This document shows positions 1-11,435 of a stretch of DNA of 64,000 nt, one piece after another. The stretch lies in contig CAJJDP010000073.1 of assembly GCA_905182995.1 (NCBI GenBank), forward strand, positions 1-64,000, written 5' to 3'. Numbering within the stretch: position 1 is the first letter of the stretch; every line of letters starts with the position of its first letter. The translations under genes and the position numbers were made by a program. Below the pieces are notes generated by a model that was not told where the DNA came from, searched no databases, and saw only the letters and a program-made list of their open reading frames with translations. Origin of the DNA: Paramecium octaurelia (Eukaryota > Ciliophora > Oligohymenophorea > Peniculida > Parameciidae).

Positions 1-629
1 TGAACAGACTAGAAGAAGCTTTGGAAAATTATGATTCAGCTATTTAAAAAAATCCAGAAGATTCAAGATATTACTATAATAAAGGTTTAATTAAATATGG
101 ATTATATTTTAGCGAATACTCTAAAAAGAATGAACAGATTAGAAGAAGCTTTGGAAAACTATGATTAAGCTATTTAAAAAAATCCAGAAGAGTCGAATTA
201 TTATAATGGCAAAGGTATTTTAAAAATAGAAAAAATTATAGCTGATACATTAGATAAAATGAACAGATTTGAAGAAGCTTTGGAAAATTATGAGTCAGCA
301 ATATAAATAAATCCAGAAGATTCAAGATATTACCATAATAAAGGTTTAATTAAATATGGATGCCATTTTAGCGAATACTCTAAAAAGAATGAACAGATTA
401 GAAGAAGCTTTGGAAAACTATGATTAAGCTATTTAAAAAAATCCAGAAGAGTCGAACTATTATAATGGCAAAGGTATGTTAAAAATAGAAAAATTATAGC
501 TGATACATTAGATAAAATGAACAGAGTTGAAGACGCTTTGGAAAATTATGATTCAACTTCTTAAAAAAATCCAGAAGATTCAAGATATTACTATAATAAA
601 GGTTTACTTAAATATGGATGACATTTTAG
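1..629 (+). repeat. Tandem two-exon (about 259 bp) repeat including introns
   Basis: Within the TPR gene, pairs of exons plus both introns repeat almost identically with a period of 258-259 bp: the same 28-nt intron starts at 85, 344 and 602, and a second intron type of 26-27 nt at 215 and 474. Introns are as conserved as exons, so the copies arose by recent duplication of whole genomic segments. Downstream TPR exons are far more diverged. Confidence 0.85.
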
Positions 630-2013
630 CGAATACTCTATGTAAAAAAAATTTAAAAAGAATGAACAGATTTGTAGAAGCTTTGGCTTATTAAGTTTCA
701 TCAATTAAGAAAAATACAAATGGTCCAGAGAATCATATTAATGGACGTATATTTAAATATGTATGATCTCTTAGCTGGTACATAAGACAATTTCTTAACA
801 AAGAAATTTTTAAAGATAAGAAAAAGATTAGAGGAATCATTAATCAGTTACATTTTAGATATTTGGAAAACTCCCAAAAGTTCTGACGTTAATAACTCCA
901 AAGGTAATATTATAGAAGTATAAAACTATAGGATATGTTCTATGTAAACAAAATAGATTCGCTGAGGCATTGGACTATTATGATACTGCTATTTAAAATA
1001 ATCCAGACAACCCCAATTATTATATTGGGAAAGGTATGAAATTTGAAACTATCCGTTTAGCAATTTCTTTAATGAATTTGAAAAGATTTGAAGAGGCAAA
1101 TGATTATTATGATTTAGCAATTGATAAAAATCCAGGCAATACAGATTATTATATTGGCAAAGGTATAGAATTAGAAAGTAATCTGTGAGTAGCAATTACT
1201 TTAATGAATATGCAAAGATTTGAAGAGTCATTGAATTATTATGATTTAGCTATTTAAAAAAATCCAGAAAATGCAGATTATTATAATGGCAAAGGTAAAA
1301 TGTAAATTACTATTTTAAAGCAATTACCTTATGCAAAATGGATCAATTTGAAGTGACACTGAAATATTTTGATTAAGCCATAAAATATAACCCTTAAATT
1401 TCAGAATATTACAACAACAAAGGTATCATTTACTATTTGATTTTCATATAGCTATAACATTATACAAAATGAATAAATTTGAAAAGGCATTGGAATAGTA
1501 TAATTTAGCTATTTCAAAAAACACTGAAAATTCATATTATTACTATTGTAAAGGTAAATGATGAGTTTATCAATTCTAAGCAATCACTTTACATAAAATG
1601 AATAGACTTGAAGAAGCATTGCAACACCATGATCGAGCCTTTGAATTAAATCCTGAAGTTCCAGATTATTTCAATACCAAGGGTAATTTAAGAATTCATA
1701 TTTTTTTCTAGCAATTATATTAAGTAGGTTAAATAAATTAAATGAAGCTTTGGAATATCATGATATAGCAATTTAGAAAAATCCTGAAAATTCAGACTAT
1801 CATAATTGCAAAGGTAGAAAATATATTTGGATGATTTCTTAGCTTATACTCTAAAAAAAATGAGCAGGTTAGAAGAAACTGTGTAAAATTTTGATTTAGC
1901 AATACAGAAATTTTAAGATGAGTCAAAAGGTAAAGGTATAATTAATTATGAATGAATTCTTAGCTCATGCTAACAGTTAAGAAATCGTAGAAAAAAAGGT
2001 TCATAAATGTTGA
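1..2013 (+). CDS. TPR-repeat protein, 5' end outside window
   Basis: Degenerate 34-residue tetratricopeptide repeats of the form A-x-T-L-x-K-M-N-R-x-E-E-A-L-x-x-Y-D-x-A-I-x-x-N-P-E run through the whole stretch, read with TAA/TAG as Gln. Each repeat is one exon of about 102 nt. Exons are separated by 26-30 nt introns (first ones 85-112, 215-241, 344-371, 474-499, 602-629) that always fall between the terminal Lys and the first Ala of the next repeat, in phase 1. The repeats near 650-900 are strongly diverged. The last exon ends at TGA 2011-2013. The start lies upstream of the window. TPR arrays are protein-binding scaffolds; the partner cannot be told. About 16 exons are visible. Family assignment is sure, function unknown. 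Confidence 0.88.
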
Positions 2014-2114
2014 AAATAATTATACTTTAATTGCAAAATAAATATATTAATATTCCATTTTTTTAGGATTTCTCTAGTAAGGTTTGATCTTTTATAAACA
2101 GAAGTTATAATTCA

Positions 2115-2869
2115 TCACTTTTGGTTCAGCATATTAATTATATGTAAGTTTACCATCTTATAGATCTAACAATAGTTCTCAAGGTAAAGCACATTGTGAT
2201 ATTAATTAATTAAAAATGATCTGATGATAAATTGGAAATAATTTTGGATTGATTAAGTTGTTATATTCTCCTGCTTCAGTAAGTTTAGCAAAAGCTAGTA
2301 AATATTTCTATATTTTTCAAAATATTAAAGAAACTAAAATAAAGATTCATCTGCTAATTATTCATTATACATTTTAGCTTATTCTAGAGATTTAGAACCA
2401 TGAGTAGAAAAATTGAGCTCTCTACTGATTTAATAGTTTTATTTCTATTAGTGATATAAATTGAGTTATAGAAACAACAAACAGAGACTTAAGATTTTAA
2501 AGATTCTTTGAATAGCATTTTATTTGTCCGATAAAAGAAAATTTACCAAGACCCTTTATTATTTCATTATTTTCCTTAGGTTTGTATTGTCTAGGTTTTT
2601 CTTTTGGTGTTAATATTTGAGTTGATTTTGTATTTTCGTAGGGTTATCCTTGTTGGCATTCATTTTTAGGCTTCTAAACTTTTTTTCAATTATTTTAGGC
2701 GTTAGTTTCAAGGTATCTCTGTATATTTGAGGTACCTAATTAAATTGAGATTAACTTAGATGATAAGTAGGAAATGATAAATTAAAAAAAATTCTTTCGT
2801 TTAAAATGATTTGAGCCCTTGAAATAAAATATATATTATAGAATATTTATGATAGATTTTTTCCTTCAT
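2115..2869 (-). CDS. Hypothetical protein, 244 aa
   Basis: Open reverse-strand frame with ciliate code, stopping at TGA (plus 2115-2117). It starts at ATG 2869 (M-K-E-K-I-Y-H-K). One 20-nt intron (2736-2755) is needed to join the frames, after which the length is 245 codons exactly. The product is rich in Lys, Asn, Gln and Leu. A short stretch (Y-R-D-T-L-K-L-T-P-K-I-I, later N-K-D-N-P) faintly resembles a J-domain, but the HPD motif is absent, so I do not call one. It converges with the TPR gene, 101 bp away. A hydrophobic patch near residue 10 (I-I-Y-I-L-F) is too short for a sure membrane segment. Confidence 0.5.
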
Positions 2870-2969
2870 TGATGATTAAAAATTATAGTATTTCGAAAAA
2901 TTTTTTTAAATAATATGAATATTGACATATATATATATGTATTTTTTATTTTTAAATATTTATTATTTT

Positions 2970-3840
2970 ATGTATTGGACTTTCATTTCTAAGCGAATAC
3001 TTTAAGATTTAGAATCAATTCCAAATTCCACTCCAAAACACAAATTGATAAATAATAAGGCTAACAAAATCAATCATTCGTTTGAATTGGATACTTTGAA
3101 ATAGGTTTCTACAAGTAAAATAAGGTGCTAATCAACTCATGAAATAAGTGATAAAATGGTGACTTCTAAATATCAAAGATTTCATGATATATAAATTGAA
3201 CTTCCGATGGTCAGAAAAAGGAGGCTAGCCAACATTTTATCGAATCCCAATGATTACTGCTGTAAACTATAAACATCAACATTTTTAGAGAGAACAAGAC
3301 CAGGAAAAAAAGGTACTTTAGCTGGTACAATCTTAAAGAAATACAAGGATATTCGGTTATCTAATCCTAATAATGATAAACTATTACAAGGTTCTTTTTA
3401 AACGTATTAAATGAATCAAAATTAGATAAGAAGTCATTAGTTCTAGAAAAAGTATTAACATGATGTAGAGTTAAAAGAAGGTAATTGAAAGATAGTACTC
3501 TAATGGAAGCTCTTCTCCTAAACTTCCCACAACAATCAGTCCAAATACTCCGACATCCACAAAAAAATGTATTGCAATTTATAAATTAGAAAATAAATAC
3601 ATCATTCGTACTAAACTGGGTTAGTCAGTTGATCTAGAAAAAATGAAGCATCCTCGCCAATTATAGCCGTTATTTGATAATTCTAGTTGCTCGCCTAGAG
3701 TGACAAGATAATTAACTGATAAAACCTAACATCAAAAAACAGCCTCATCCAATTCTGCAAATTCGTTATATATAATGAATAAAGTATATGGAAATACTAG
3801 TAATAAAAACCTGCCTAAATCAATATTCAAAGTTAAATGA
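2970..3840 (+). CDS. Hypothetical basic protein, 282 aa
   Basis: Plus-strand frame from ATG 2970 to TGA 3838-3840, with one 22-nt intron (3404-3425) that restores the frame; the total is 283 codons. The protein is rich in Lys, Ser, Asn and Thr, with low-complexity Ser/Pro/Thr segments in the second half (for example S-S-P-K-L-P-T-T-I-S-P-N-T-P) and no membrane segment or recognised domain. It is divergent from the 2115-2869 gene with a 100-bp spacer that probably holds both promoters. Function unknown. Confidence 0.55.
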
Positions 3841-3876
3841 ATGGTGAATTAAACTATATGCATATCAGACATCACT

Positions 3877-4531
3877 TCATTTATCAATTTATTATTTAAA
3901 TATTTAATTTTTCAATTCATATTCTAGTAATTCATTTTTTTCTGAATCATTATTTAATCTTCTAGACTTTTATGGTTAAAGGATGAAAATTGGTTTTAAA
4001 ATTGACCTTGTATATTCCAATCCTCTTTGTAGAGCGGTTACTTATTTACGTTAACTTTTAGGGATTCCTTCTTAAAATGTCGATGCTCCGATTTAACCTA
4101 TTCTATCACCTCATTTTAGTATATATTCTGCAAATTCAAGCATCCTATCCATTTTTTCTTTTAATTGCTCCGATTTTTCAGTTTATATTGTTGGGCCTCT
4201 ATCCTTGACCAGGATTCTTTAAAATCGGTTAATTTTAGCAATTTATATTGACTAAAATTGTAAGACTTATAATTGAGATTTGTTTATTTTTTCTCTCTAA
4301 ATAGTTGGCTTCTGATAAATTAGGGAAGATTAATTCTTTTTCTTTCAATGACTCAATAATTTATAATTATTCCTATTGATGATGACGAATCATATCATAC
4401 AGCTCTCGTTATTAAATTAAATGCAATTCATGCATCTTTGGCTTTTGTTCCTCCTATAATTTTATTAAAATATCATTCTAATTCATTTTTGGTATAATTT
4501 AATTTATAGATAATAAAATAATTGTCATCAT
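3877..4531 (-). CDS. Coding-like stretch, frames not reconciled
   Basis: From ATG 4531 (M-M-T-I-I-L-L-S-I-N) a clearly protein-like frame runs through a Gln/Glu/His-rich helix (L-Q-E-E-Q-K-P-K-M-H-E-L) to about 4290. Then a different frame reads well (E-K-S-E-Q-L-K-E-K-M-D-R-M-L-E-F) and ends around L-L-E-Y-E-L-K at TGA 3877-3879. I found no GT..AG intron of usual size that joins the pieces, and an in-frame TGA lies near 4102. Another frame also stays open to TGA 3912. It could be a gene with an unusual intron, a pseudogene, or a sequence error. No domain recognised. Confidence 0.35.
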
Positions 4532-4614
4532 TAATCATGTGAAAATGAAAAATGAGACATGATTACAAATTTGATAACAATTACAAATTATTTTTATAAT
4601 TTTAACATTCTATT

Positions 4615-6760
4615 CATCTATAATCATTTTGTTCCATTTATCTAGCTAATTAAAATTATTTTTCTGCTTCATTTTAACGACCCAATATTTATAATGCTTT
4701 TCCTAAAATGATTTCTATATTTAACCTTTTTCATAATAATAGCATGCACTTTTTGGGTTTATCTCAATTGCAATATCAAATTATTATAAGGCTTATTAAA
4801 ATTGACCAAGAGAAATCAGCAATAATGCTATAAAATATTTTTAATTGAACCTTTTCGATATTAATAGTTAGCTTCTTTATTATCCAAATTTATGGCTTAA
4901 TCTATAAACTGTAAAGCAATTTCTGGTAGATTTAATTTGCTGAGAATCGTTGCTAAAAATATCTTTAATAATACCTTTCTTATAATAATATTAGGAGACA
5001 TTTTGGTTTTAAAGTATTTATTTATCAGTATATTTTAAAACTTCGTTTAAACGATTGTTTTCATCTAACTTTACACCTATGGATTTTAAAAATATATCTT
5101 ATTCATACCCTTTCGTTCAACTTTTATATTTGATTATTCTGTGCAAAGATTTTCCTAGATTTTGTTTATACCTTGATTTTAGGGCTTACTTTCCTATTGG
5201 AGTTTAGCATTAGGTTTATCTTATAGCAATTATGTTTACGATCCATTGTTCTATTTCGATTATTAGTCTGAATTCGGACTGTCTTAAGGTTGGATTGTGT
5301 CATTTATAAATTTAGCAAAATCTCTTTTGGTTTCAGAATTCATTTGATTATGTTAAATCTATTTTTAAGCTCTAATTGGATTCATTATTTTCATACTATA
5401 ATTAATCCGGTGTATCACTTATGAAGTTATTGAATTAAACTTGAAATTAATCAGAATGTTATTAAACAATATCTTAGGTTTTGAATTTTGTTTCAAGATA
5501 ATTTAGGACTTCTTACCATTTTTTAGGATCAATATTTGGTCGTATGTCCACATCGTGCTGTTTTCGGTAATCATCAATTACTTAAAAATCTAAATTTAAA
5601 AAATATAATACTTTAGTTAAACTAAAATAGGGCTTTTTATAAATCCTTTTTATCAACTAGCTTAATGAATTGAATTATGATTGAGATTTATTATTTTAAA
5701 ATTTAAGCTACATAAAGATAAGAATTTTACGTGGGATCTCATTATACTTTATTAAGGATTGTAATTATTGTTTTAAATCAAAATTTTATAACTTAATGAA
5801 GTCTTTGGCTACTGTGCAGGTCTCTTCTAGCTCTTCAATTAAATTAAGTATCAACCAGTAAAATCTATAAGGGGAATTTCTATAAGCGTTATAGAGTTCC
5901 TTCTCAGATTCATCATATTTTGAAATAAAAAGCAATACAATGCCTAATATTAATTTGATAATAAATACTGTTTAAAAACAAGACCTCAAAATTTTATTTT
6001 TTTGTTTAAATTAATTAATTGCAATAATTGATAGCATTTTCAAATATTTCTAATTAAATTAAAGTCTAAACTAACATAATTCAATGTTGCAATACTTTTT
6101 AGAAGTAGTGGTTCTATGAATTCTTTATCTATTTCCAAAGAATGTTCCAAAATTTATAAAGCCTCATTAAAATTTTAAGCATCAAAAAACTATTTTGCTA
6201 ACAGAAATCAGCAAATACCCTTACCTTAAGTAAGATCTTCTTTTACTTTTGCTTTTCTTTTTCGGTTTGCCTCATCCTCAAATAAATCAGAAAAATCTAA
6301 TTTTTTTAGATCATTTAATCGACTATCCAATTCTTTGAATATTTGTGCTAAAATTACTATATAATAAGATACCTGGTTTGTTATTATCTATCTATTACTT
6401 ATACTTTTTGAATTAATCTAAATATTTGTTAATACCTTCAAAATTTTCTTCTTCAATAAATTTTTGAAGATTATCCAACATTTTAATATCATTTTGATTT
6501 TCTTGCAGGACACTATTATAATATTCTTAAAGTTTCTGAAATTTTTCATCAGCCTCTAAAAATTTTTGATTTTCAGCTGAATTATATTGTTGAAGTAATT
6601 GATCCATTTAATCTCCACTCTGAAGATCCTTTTCATGGCCATCATGATTTTTAACACAATTTTGACAAAACCATTCTTCAGAACAATCTTGATTCAAACA
6701 TATTCCAATGATTTACACCTTCATATTACCCTCAATTTTGCATTCACATTGCTATAACAT
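4615..6760 (-). CDS. B-box zinc finger / coiled-coil / TPR protein
   Basis: The product starts at ATG 6760 (M-L-Q-Q-C-E-C-K). Residues 5-50 carry a B-box-type metal-binding pattern: C-x-C, then C-L-N-Q-D-C, W-F-C-Q-N-C and N-H-D-G-H. A coiled coil of about 100 residues follows (Q-Y-N-S-A-E-N-Q-K-F-L-E-A), then TPR-like repeats such as G-Q-F-Q-Q-A-L-Q-Q-F-D-I-A-I-E-I-N-P up to TGA 4615-4617. Short introns are frequent; the ones in the TPR part (for example 4828-4850) sit between Lys and Ala in phase 1, as in the TPR gene at the window start. B-box plus TPR suggests a protein-interaction adaptor; no catalytic domain is visible. The middle of the gene model was not followed exon by exon. Confidence 0.75.
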
Positions 6761-6780
6761 TAGGATTGAATTTTACAAAT

Positions 6781-7676
6781 TCAAGAATTAAAATAATATA
6801 ATTAGAACAATTTAATCTATTCAAAATGATTAGAAATCTATAAATTTTAATCATTATTAAATCTGTTCTGCAAGTTTAACGGTTCCTCTTTTTCTGGTTG
6901 TGGTAACAGTAGTTGTTGATTACTATCATAAATTTATTATCTTACTTGGACACCGCTATCTCTCAAAGATTAATTTTATTTTAGTTATTCTAATTCATTC
7001 TCATATTCTTTTAATTTTTTTTATGTTTCATCATTCTATTTTGTGAGATTGATATATTTATTTTTCCAAGTTTCCACTTCTTAAGATAAAGAAATAGTGT
7101 AGCTCGACTTTTATGATTGTTCCTCAAGTTCAGCTGCCTTTTTCCTTAATTCTCTAACTTATAAATTCAAAATTACTTTATTTTATGATCTCGTTATTAA
7201 TTTGATGATGTTTCTTTTTCGCATTTTTCTTTCCATTCTTTAAATTTCCTTTCTTTCTCAGAAACCTCTTTTTGAATGTCGGACTAGTCGGATAATGATT
7301 TATTTTTTTCTGCTTCCTCTTTCTTCTTACCTATCATCTCTTCCAATAGCTTAGAATGGTCTAGAATTAGCTAATTCAATTAAGTCATTGTTTGAATCTA
7401 ATTTTGGACAGCCTTTCTTTGCGCAGTTGCCATTTATTCAAACTAATCGCAGCATTCACGCGATTTTAATTTACTGTAAGAAGTTCCTATCATAGCCAAA
7501 GATGACTTATTTCTTTTTGAGTCTGGCTATTACCAATTTAGATAACTTGCGTTATCAGATTTTTAAACAAAGCTTTTTTGAATAAGATAAGGAATTATAG
7601 GTTTATTCGGACAGGCTGGATTAGATTAATCTTCACTTTCAAATTAGCTTACTTAATTTGTTTCTGATTCTTGCAT
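6781..7676 (-). CDS. Coiled-coil protein, paralog 1, 290 aa
   Basis: Starts at ATG 7676 (M-Q-E-S-E-T-N-Q), has one 23-nt intron near 7170, and stops at TGA 6781-6783: 291 codons. A basic, Ser-rich N-terminus leads to the marker C-C-D-Q-F-E-Q and a long coiled coil containing M-T-Q-L-N-Q-L-I-L-D-H-S-K-L-L-E-E-M and E-R-K-F-K-E-W-K-E-K-C-E-K-E. These blocks recur in the next gene upstream (7841-8701), so the two are tandem paralogs. The stop lies only 20 bp from the start of the B-box/TPR gene, all on the same strand. The likely role is structural, possibly cytoskeletal, by inference from composition alone. Confidence 0.65.
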
Positions 7677-7840
7677 TAATAAAATTATTATTAAACATTA
7701 ATTCAAGTAATTATTTTTAATTATTGTAAGGATATATTATAAGAAAAGATTGATTATACTAAAAGATATAGTGAGATTAAGCTCATATAAGTTTCCATTC
7801 GAATTAAAATATTATGAAATAATAGGGTGATATCAAATTA

Positions 7841-8701
7841 TCATGGTTGGGGAGCATCCTTTGTAACTGTTTTTCTTCTTGTGGTTGTCTAAAACTCAAA
7901 TAAATTAATTACTCTAACTGAAGTTTTTTTCTGTTATTATTTTAACATATCAATCTCATTTTCAAGTACAACTACCTATTATTCTGTTTCATTAAACTGT
8001 TTATTTAATGTGATAAATTTATTTTTCCATTAATTTTTCTCATTTTCTAAATCCGCAGAGCTTGTTGTTACCTAAACTTATGTTGTCAACGCCTTCAGTT
8101 ATTTTTCAAGTTCACTATAATATGAAAACATAAGTATACCTTATCTCTTCCTCTTTTTCATCTCCAAAATTTTTCTCCTTATTATATTTTTCTTCCCATT
8201 CTTAAATCTATCTATCCCTTTCTCTCAACAATCGATTATTTTCCAGAATTTGAGATTCTTTTTATTATTGTGCTTTAGCATCCTCTAATCCTTAATTGTA
8301 AGAATCAATTAATAATTTAGAATGCTGCTATATGAGCAAATTTAATTCGGTTAATTTATTCATTTGCTCATTAATGATTAGTTACTAGACATATTTATTT
8401 ATTATTACATATTACTAACTCAATTCATCTAATTTATCACAACAGACATGTTCCTTTGTTATTGATGGTTCTGGACTAAGTTATGATGCTTAAGCAGATT
8501 TTTTTGAAGGTACCATAACTGAGTTAGCTTGTCGATCTCTTGATATGACTCCTTTTTCAACTTATAGTTCTTGAGCATCAAATCCCCCTTTAACGTCTTT
8601 ATTAGCAAGCTCCCATTTTAAATAACCTTTATGCCTGCTATACTTAGAATTCTCTAATAATTAGAAGGTAATACCATTGAGGGACTATCGAAGCTGCTCA
8701 T
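7841..8701 (-). CDS. Coiled-coil protein, paralog 2, 270 aa
   Basis: Starts at ATG 8701 (M-S-S-F-D-S-P-S). Two short introns (23 and 25 nt) restore the frame to TGA 7841-7843: 271 codons. It carries C-C-D-K-L-D-E-L, then N-L-L-I-Q-Q-H-S-K-L-L-I-D-S and R-Q-I-Q-E-W-E-E-K-Y-N-K-E, matching in order the blocks of the neighbouring gene 6781-7676. The C-terminus ends in a basic tail (T-T-T-R-R-K-T-V-T-K). It is probably a duplicate with a similar, unknown coiled-coil function. Confidence 0.65.
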
Positions 8702-8803
8702 AATAATTATTTTATTTTATAATAATTATAGTAATGTCATATATTTCTTAAAGTGAGAGTACCATATTAGAAAGCCGAAAGAGATGAGTTTTCTTTCAAA
8801 GTC

Positions 8804-10792
8804 TCATAAGAATCCAGCTAAGAAAGTTAAATTAAAATTTACTTTAAACGAATTATTTCTTTGTTTCTTTAATGTATCTAACTCAGCATTTGACAGCATT
8901 AACTATTCCTATTGTTTGTGATATTCTCTATTGAGATTAATGAATTGATTCTTCCAAGAATCAACTTCTTGAGTCAAAACAGTGATCTTTTCAGTGTATT
9001 ATTGATTCTCTTATTAGGTCAACAATTTAGATTTCAGTTGATCATTCTCTTCCTATAAATATCTAATTTATTATTTGCTATGTTCGTTCTCCGATAATTT
9101 CATCTTTAACAAATTACTCAATCTCTCAATTTCAGTTTAATACACAACATTCTTTTGTTCTAATTCTTGTAATTTGTTGGCCTCTTACAATTAAAATGAT
9201 CCCAAGTATTATCTTAACTTTTCCATTTCTTCATTCTTATTCCTCAATTAACTTGACAATCTTTCCAATTCTACATTCAACAATTGGAACTTCTATTAGT
9301 ATTCTTTCAATTATTAAGTATCTTAAACCTTATATTTGAGACTATCAATTTCATCATTTTTTGTTCTTAATAAAGAGTTGGCCCTCATGCTTTCATAACT
9401 TAGTTTTTCGATTTCTTCACACTTTGTTTATACGCATTAATGAAGACGATCAATTTCTTAACTCTATAGAGCTAATTTATTTTCATATTCTTCAATCTTG
9501 TAATGATCATTCAAAGTGATTTATAATTTAGAAATGCAATTCCTCAATTAATCATTCTCTTATAACTTGATCATTAAGGAATTATTTACTCTATCGTATT
9601 CTTATGCGAGATTTTAATATTTCATTTCATATTCTGTGTATTTTTAATATTCCTAAATTTAACTTTGGAATATCAATAATTATTATTTTAACTTATCTGT
9701 TTCATCTTATTTCATTCTAACCCTTTAATTAAGATTATTGATTTCTTCATTTTACATCTTTGATCTGATTTCATACTCTTGGTACTTCGAAGTATCCTAC
9801 AAGGTCAATTATAATGTCTAAATAATTTATTGTAGTTTTTAGATTTCATCATTCTTGTTTCTAATTTCATTCATAAACTTTTCAGTGATTTAATTGTTTT
9901 CTTTACTTAATTCATCGATTGATTATTTTTAATTAGACTCACGAATTCTTAAATCCTTAAGTTCAGATTCTGAATCTTTAATTCTTCTTGACAAGATTTC
10001 TATCTCTTTAATATAGGTTTGTTTTTATTAATCATACTCTTCAACCTTTGCTTTTAATACTGAGGATGTTCTTTCCAATTCCATAGCCAATTATGTTTAA
10101 ATTGGCTATTGTTAATGATACATTTATTCATATTTCTTTGTTTCTATCAATGTCTTTTATAATTAGTGTAACTAAGATTGACTTTAAGACACTAACACAT
10201 TCAATCTTTATATCTCATTTTGCCAATATTGATCTGTTTCTTAAGTATTCCTCTTTAATCTATCAAATTCAATTTGCTATTACTGAAACTAAAATAGTTA
10301 TTGAGATAATTGAAGATTTTTCTATTTTAATTGTTCTGTTTCATTTGTAACCTCCCTCAATAGATTATTCATTCGATTACATTCCTGTTGATATTATTAT
10401 AAATTGCCTTCTAATTGTTATATTCTATGAGTATCTTCAATATAAGTAACTCTTTCTTGCACTGTTGATTTTATTCGATGCAATTCAGCCTACAAATCTT
10501 GCAATTATTTTTCCTAAAAGGAACACTTATTCCGATAAAAGATTAATTCGTCAGTATCTATGACCTTTACTACTTCCTTGACATTGTATGAGGATTAGGA
10601 AGGTTTCAGAATTGGCTGTTGAGATTCCAATCTTATTTAAGGCTGAGATTATTATTGGGCCCTAGTTATGTATACTATGTTCGGACTTGTCAATAGATCG
10701 TTTGTGGTTGATCTAGTTCTTTAGGATTTATTTGTTTCTTTGTTTGGTTCTAAGAATTGTTGAGTGGAATAGTATTAAGAGTGTTAATCCAT
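8804..10792 (-). CDS. Large Gln-rich coiled-coil protein, 662 aa, no intron
   Basis: An uninterrupted ciliate-code frame of 663 codons runs from ATG 10792 (M-D-Q-H-S-Q-Y-Y) to TGA 8804-8806. After about 100 residues of Ser/Thr/Pro/Gln-rich sequence, the rest is near-continuous heptad coiled coil (for example I-E-I-L-S-R-R-I-K-D-S-E-S-E-L-K-D-L, then L-S-K-E-N-N-Q-I-T-E-K-F). Many Gln codons are TAA/TAG, which is why the standard code shows nothing here. Such proteins in ciliates are often basal-body or cortical components, but nothing specific identifies this one. It lies upstream of the two coiled-coil paralogs on the same strand, 102 bp away. Confidence 0.75.
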
Positions 10793-10861
10793 GTATTCGT
10801 TAAATATGTTTTATTGATAAATTAATTATATGGATAAATAAAGATCAACATTGAATTTGAA

Positions 10862-11364
10862 TCAACCTAATTACTGCTTGTATGATGTTAATTCTTCCTT
10901 GTTCTAATCAAATATATATTATGTATTAATTACTCCACAAAAATGCAAAATCAAATAAAATCCTCCTGTGCAAAATAGCATTGCTCCAATAATGAATCCA
11001 ATAATGTCACTTGCTGCATTTGCTAATTGATAAACAGCCAAAGATGCTAGACTTAAAATTATTAAGGAATTATAATACTAAATATTAAATAGGCCTCTTC
11101 CTAAAAGAGAACTCAAAAACCTGAAATTGTTGTCCATAAATTCCATCTTTTAACCACTTGCAAACAGCATGATTCCAAATAATCTAATTATTTTGAAATG
11201 TAGACTTACATTAAGAAAAATGGCAAGAAAAATGACATGAAGAATGTAAAACTAATACTCGAAAATAGGATGGACAACGATATGATTTAGGTGACTCCAA
11301 TCAGTATCAACATAATGGAGGATATTAGGTTTGACCACTTTAGCAATTCAATAGTTGTCGGCAT
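10862..11364 (-). CDS. Four-helix membrane protein, COPI-associated/TVP15-like
   Basis: ATG 11364 (M-P-T-T-I-E-L-L) to TGA 10862-10864, with one 26-nt intron: 158 aa. Four hydrophobic segments are seen: L-I-S-S-I-M-L-I-L-I-G-V, F-F-M-S-F-F-L-P-F-F, S-L-I-I-L-S-L-A-S-L-A-V and I-I-G-F-I-I-G-A-M-L-F. The S-L-L-G-R-G-L-F motif before helix 3 is like that of the COPI-associated (Golgi TVP15) family of small tetraspan proteins. The short hydrophilic C-terminus is cytosolic by analogy. The alternative is an unrelated tetraspan protein. Family assignment is tentative; the gene itself is convincing. Confidence 0.6.
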
Positions 11365-11435
11365 ATTATATATGATTAATAATATAAATCTATATATTTT
11401 TTGTGTGTATGTATACATTAATTGTTATTTGATAA

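Noticed and set aside
2115-2869. J-domain in the small minus-strand protein
   Set aside because: The spacing is suggestive but the essential His-Pro-Asp is replaced by Asn-Lys-Asp and the flanking helices do not fit.
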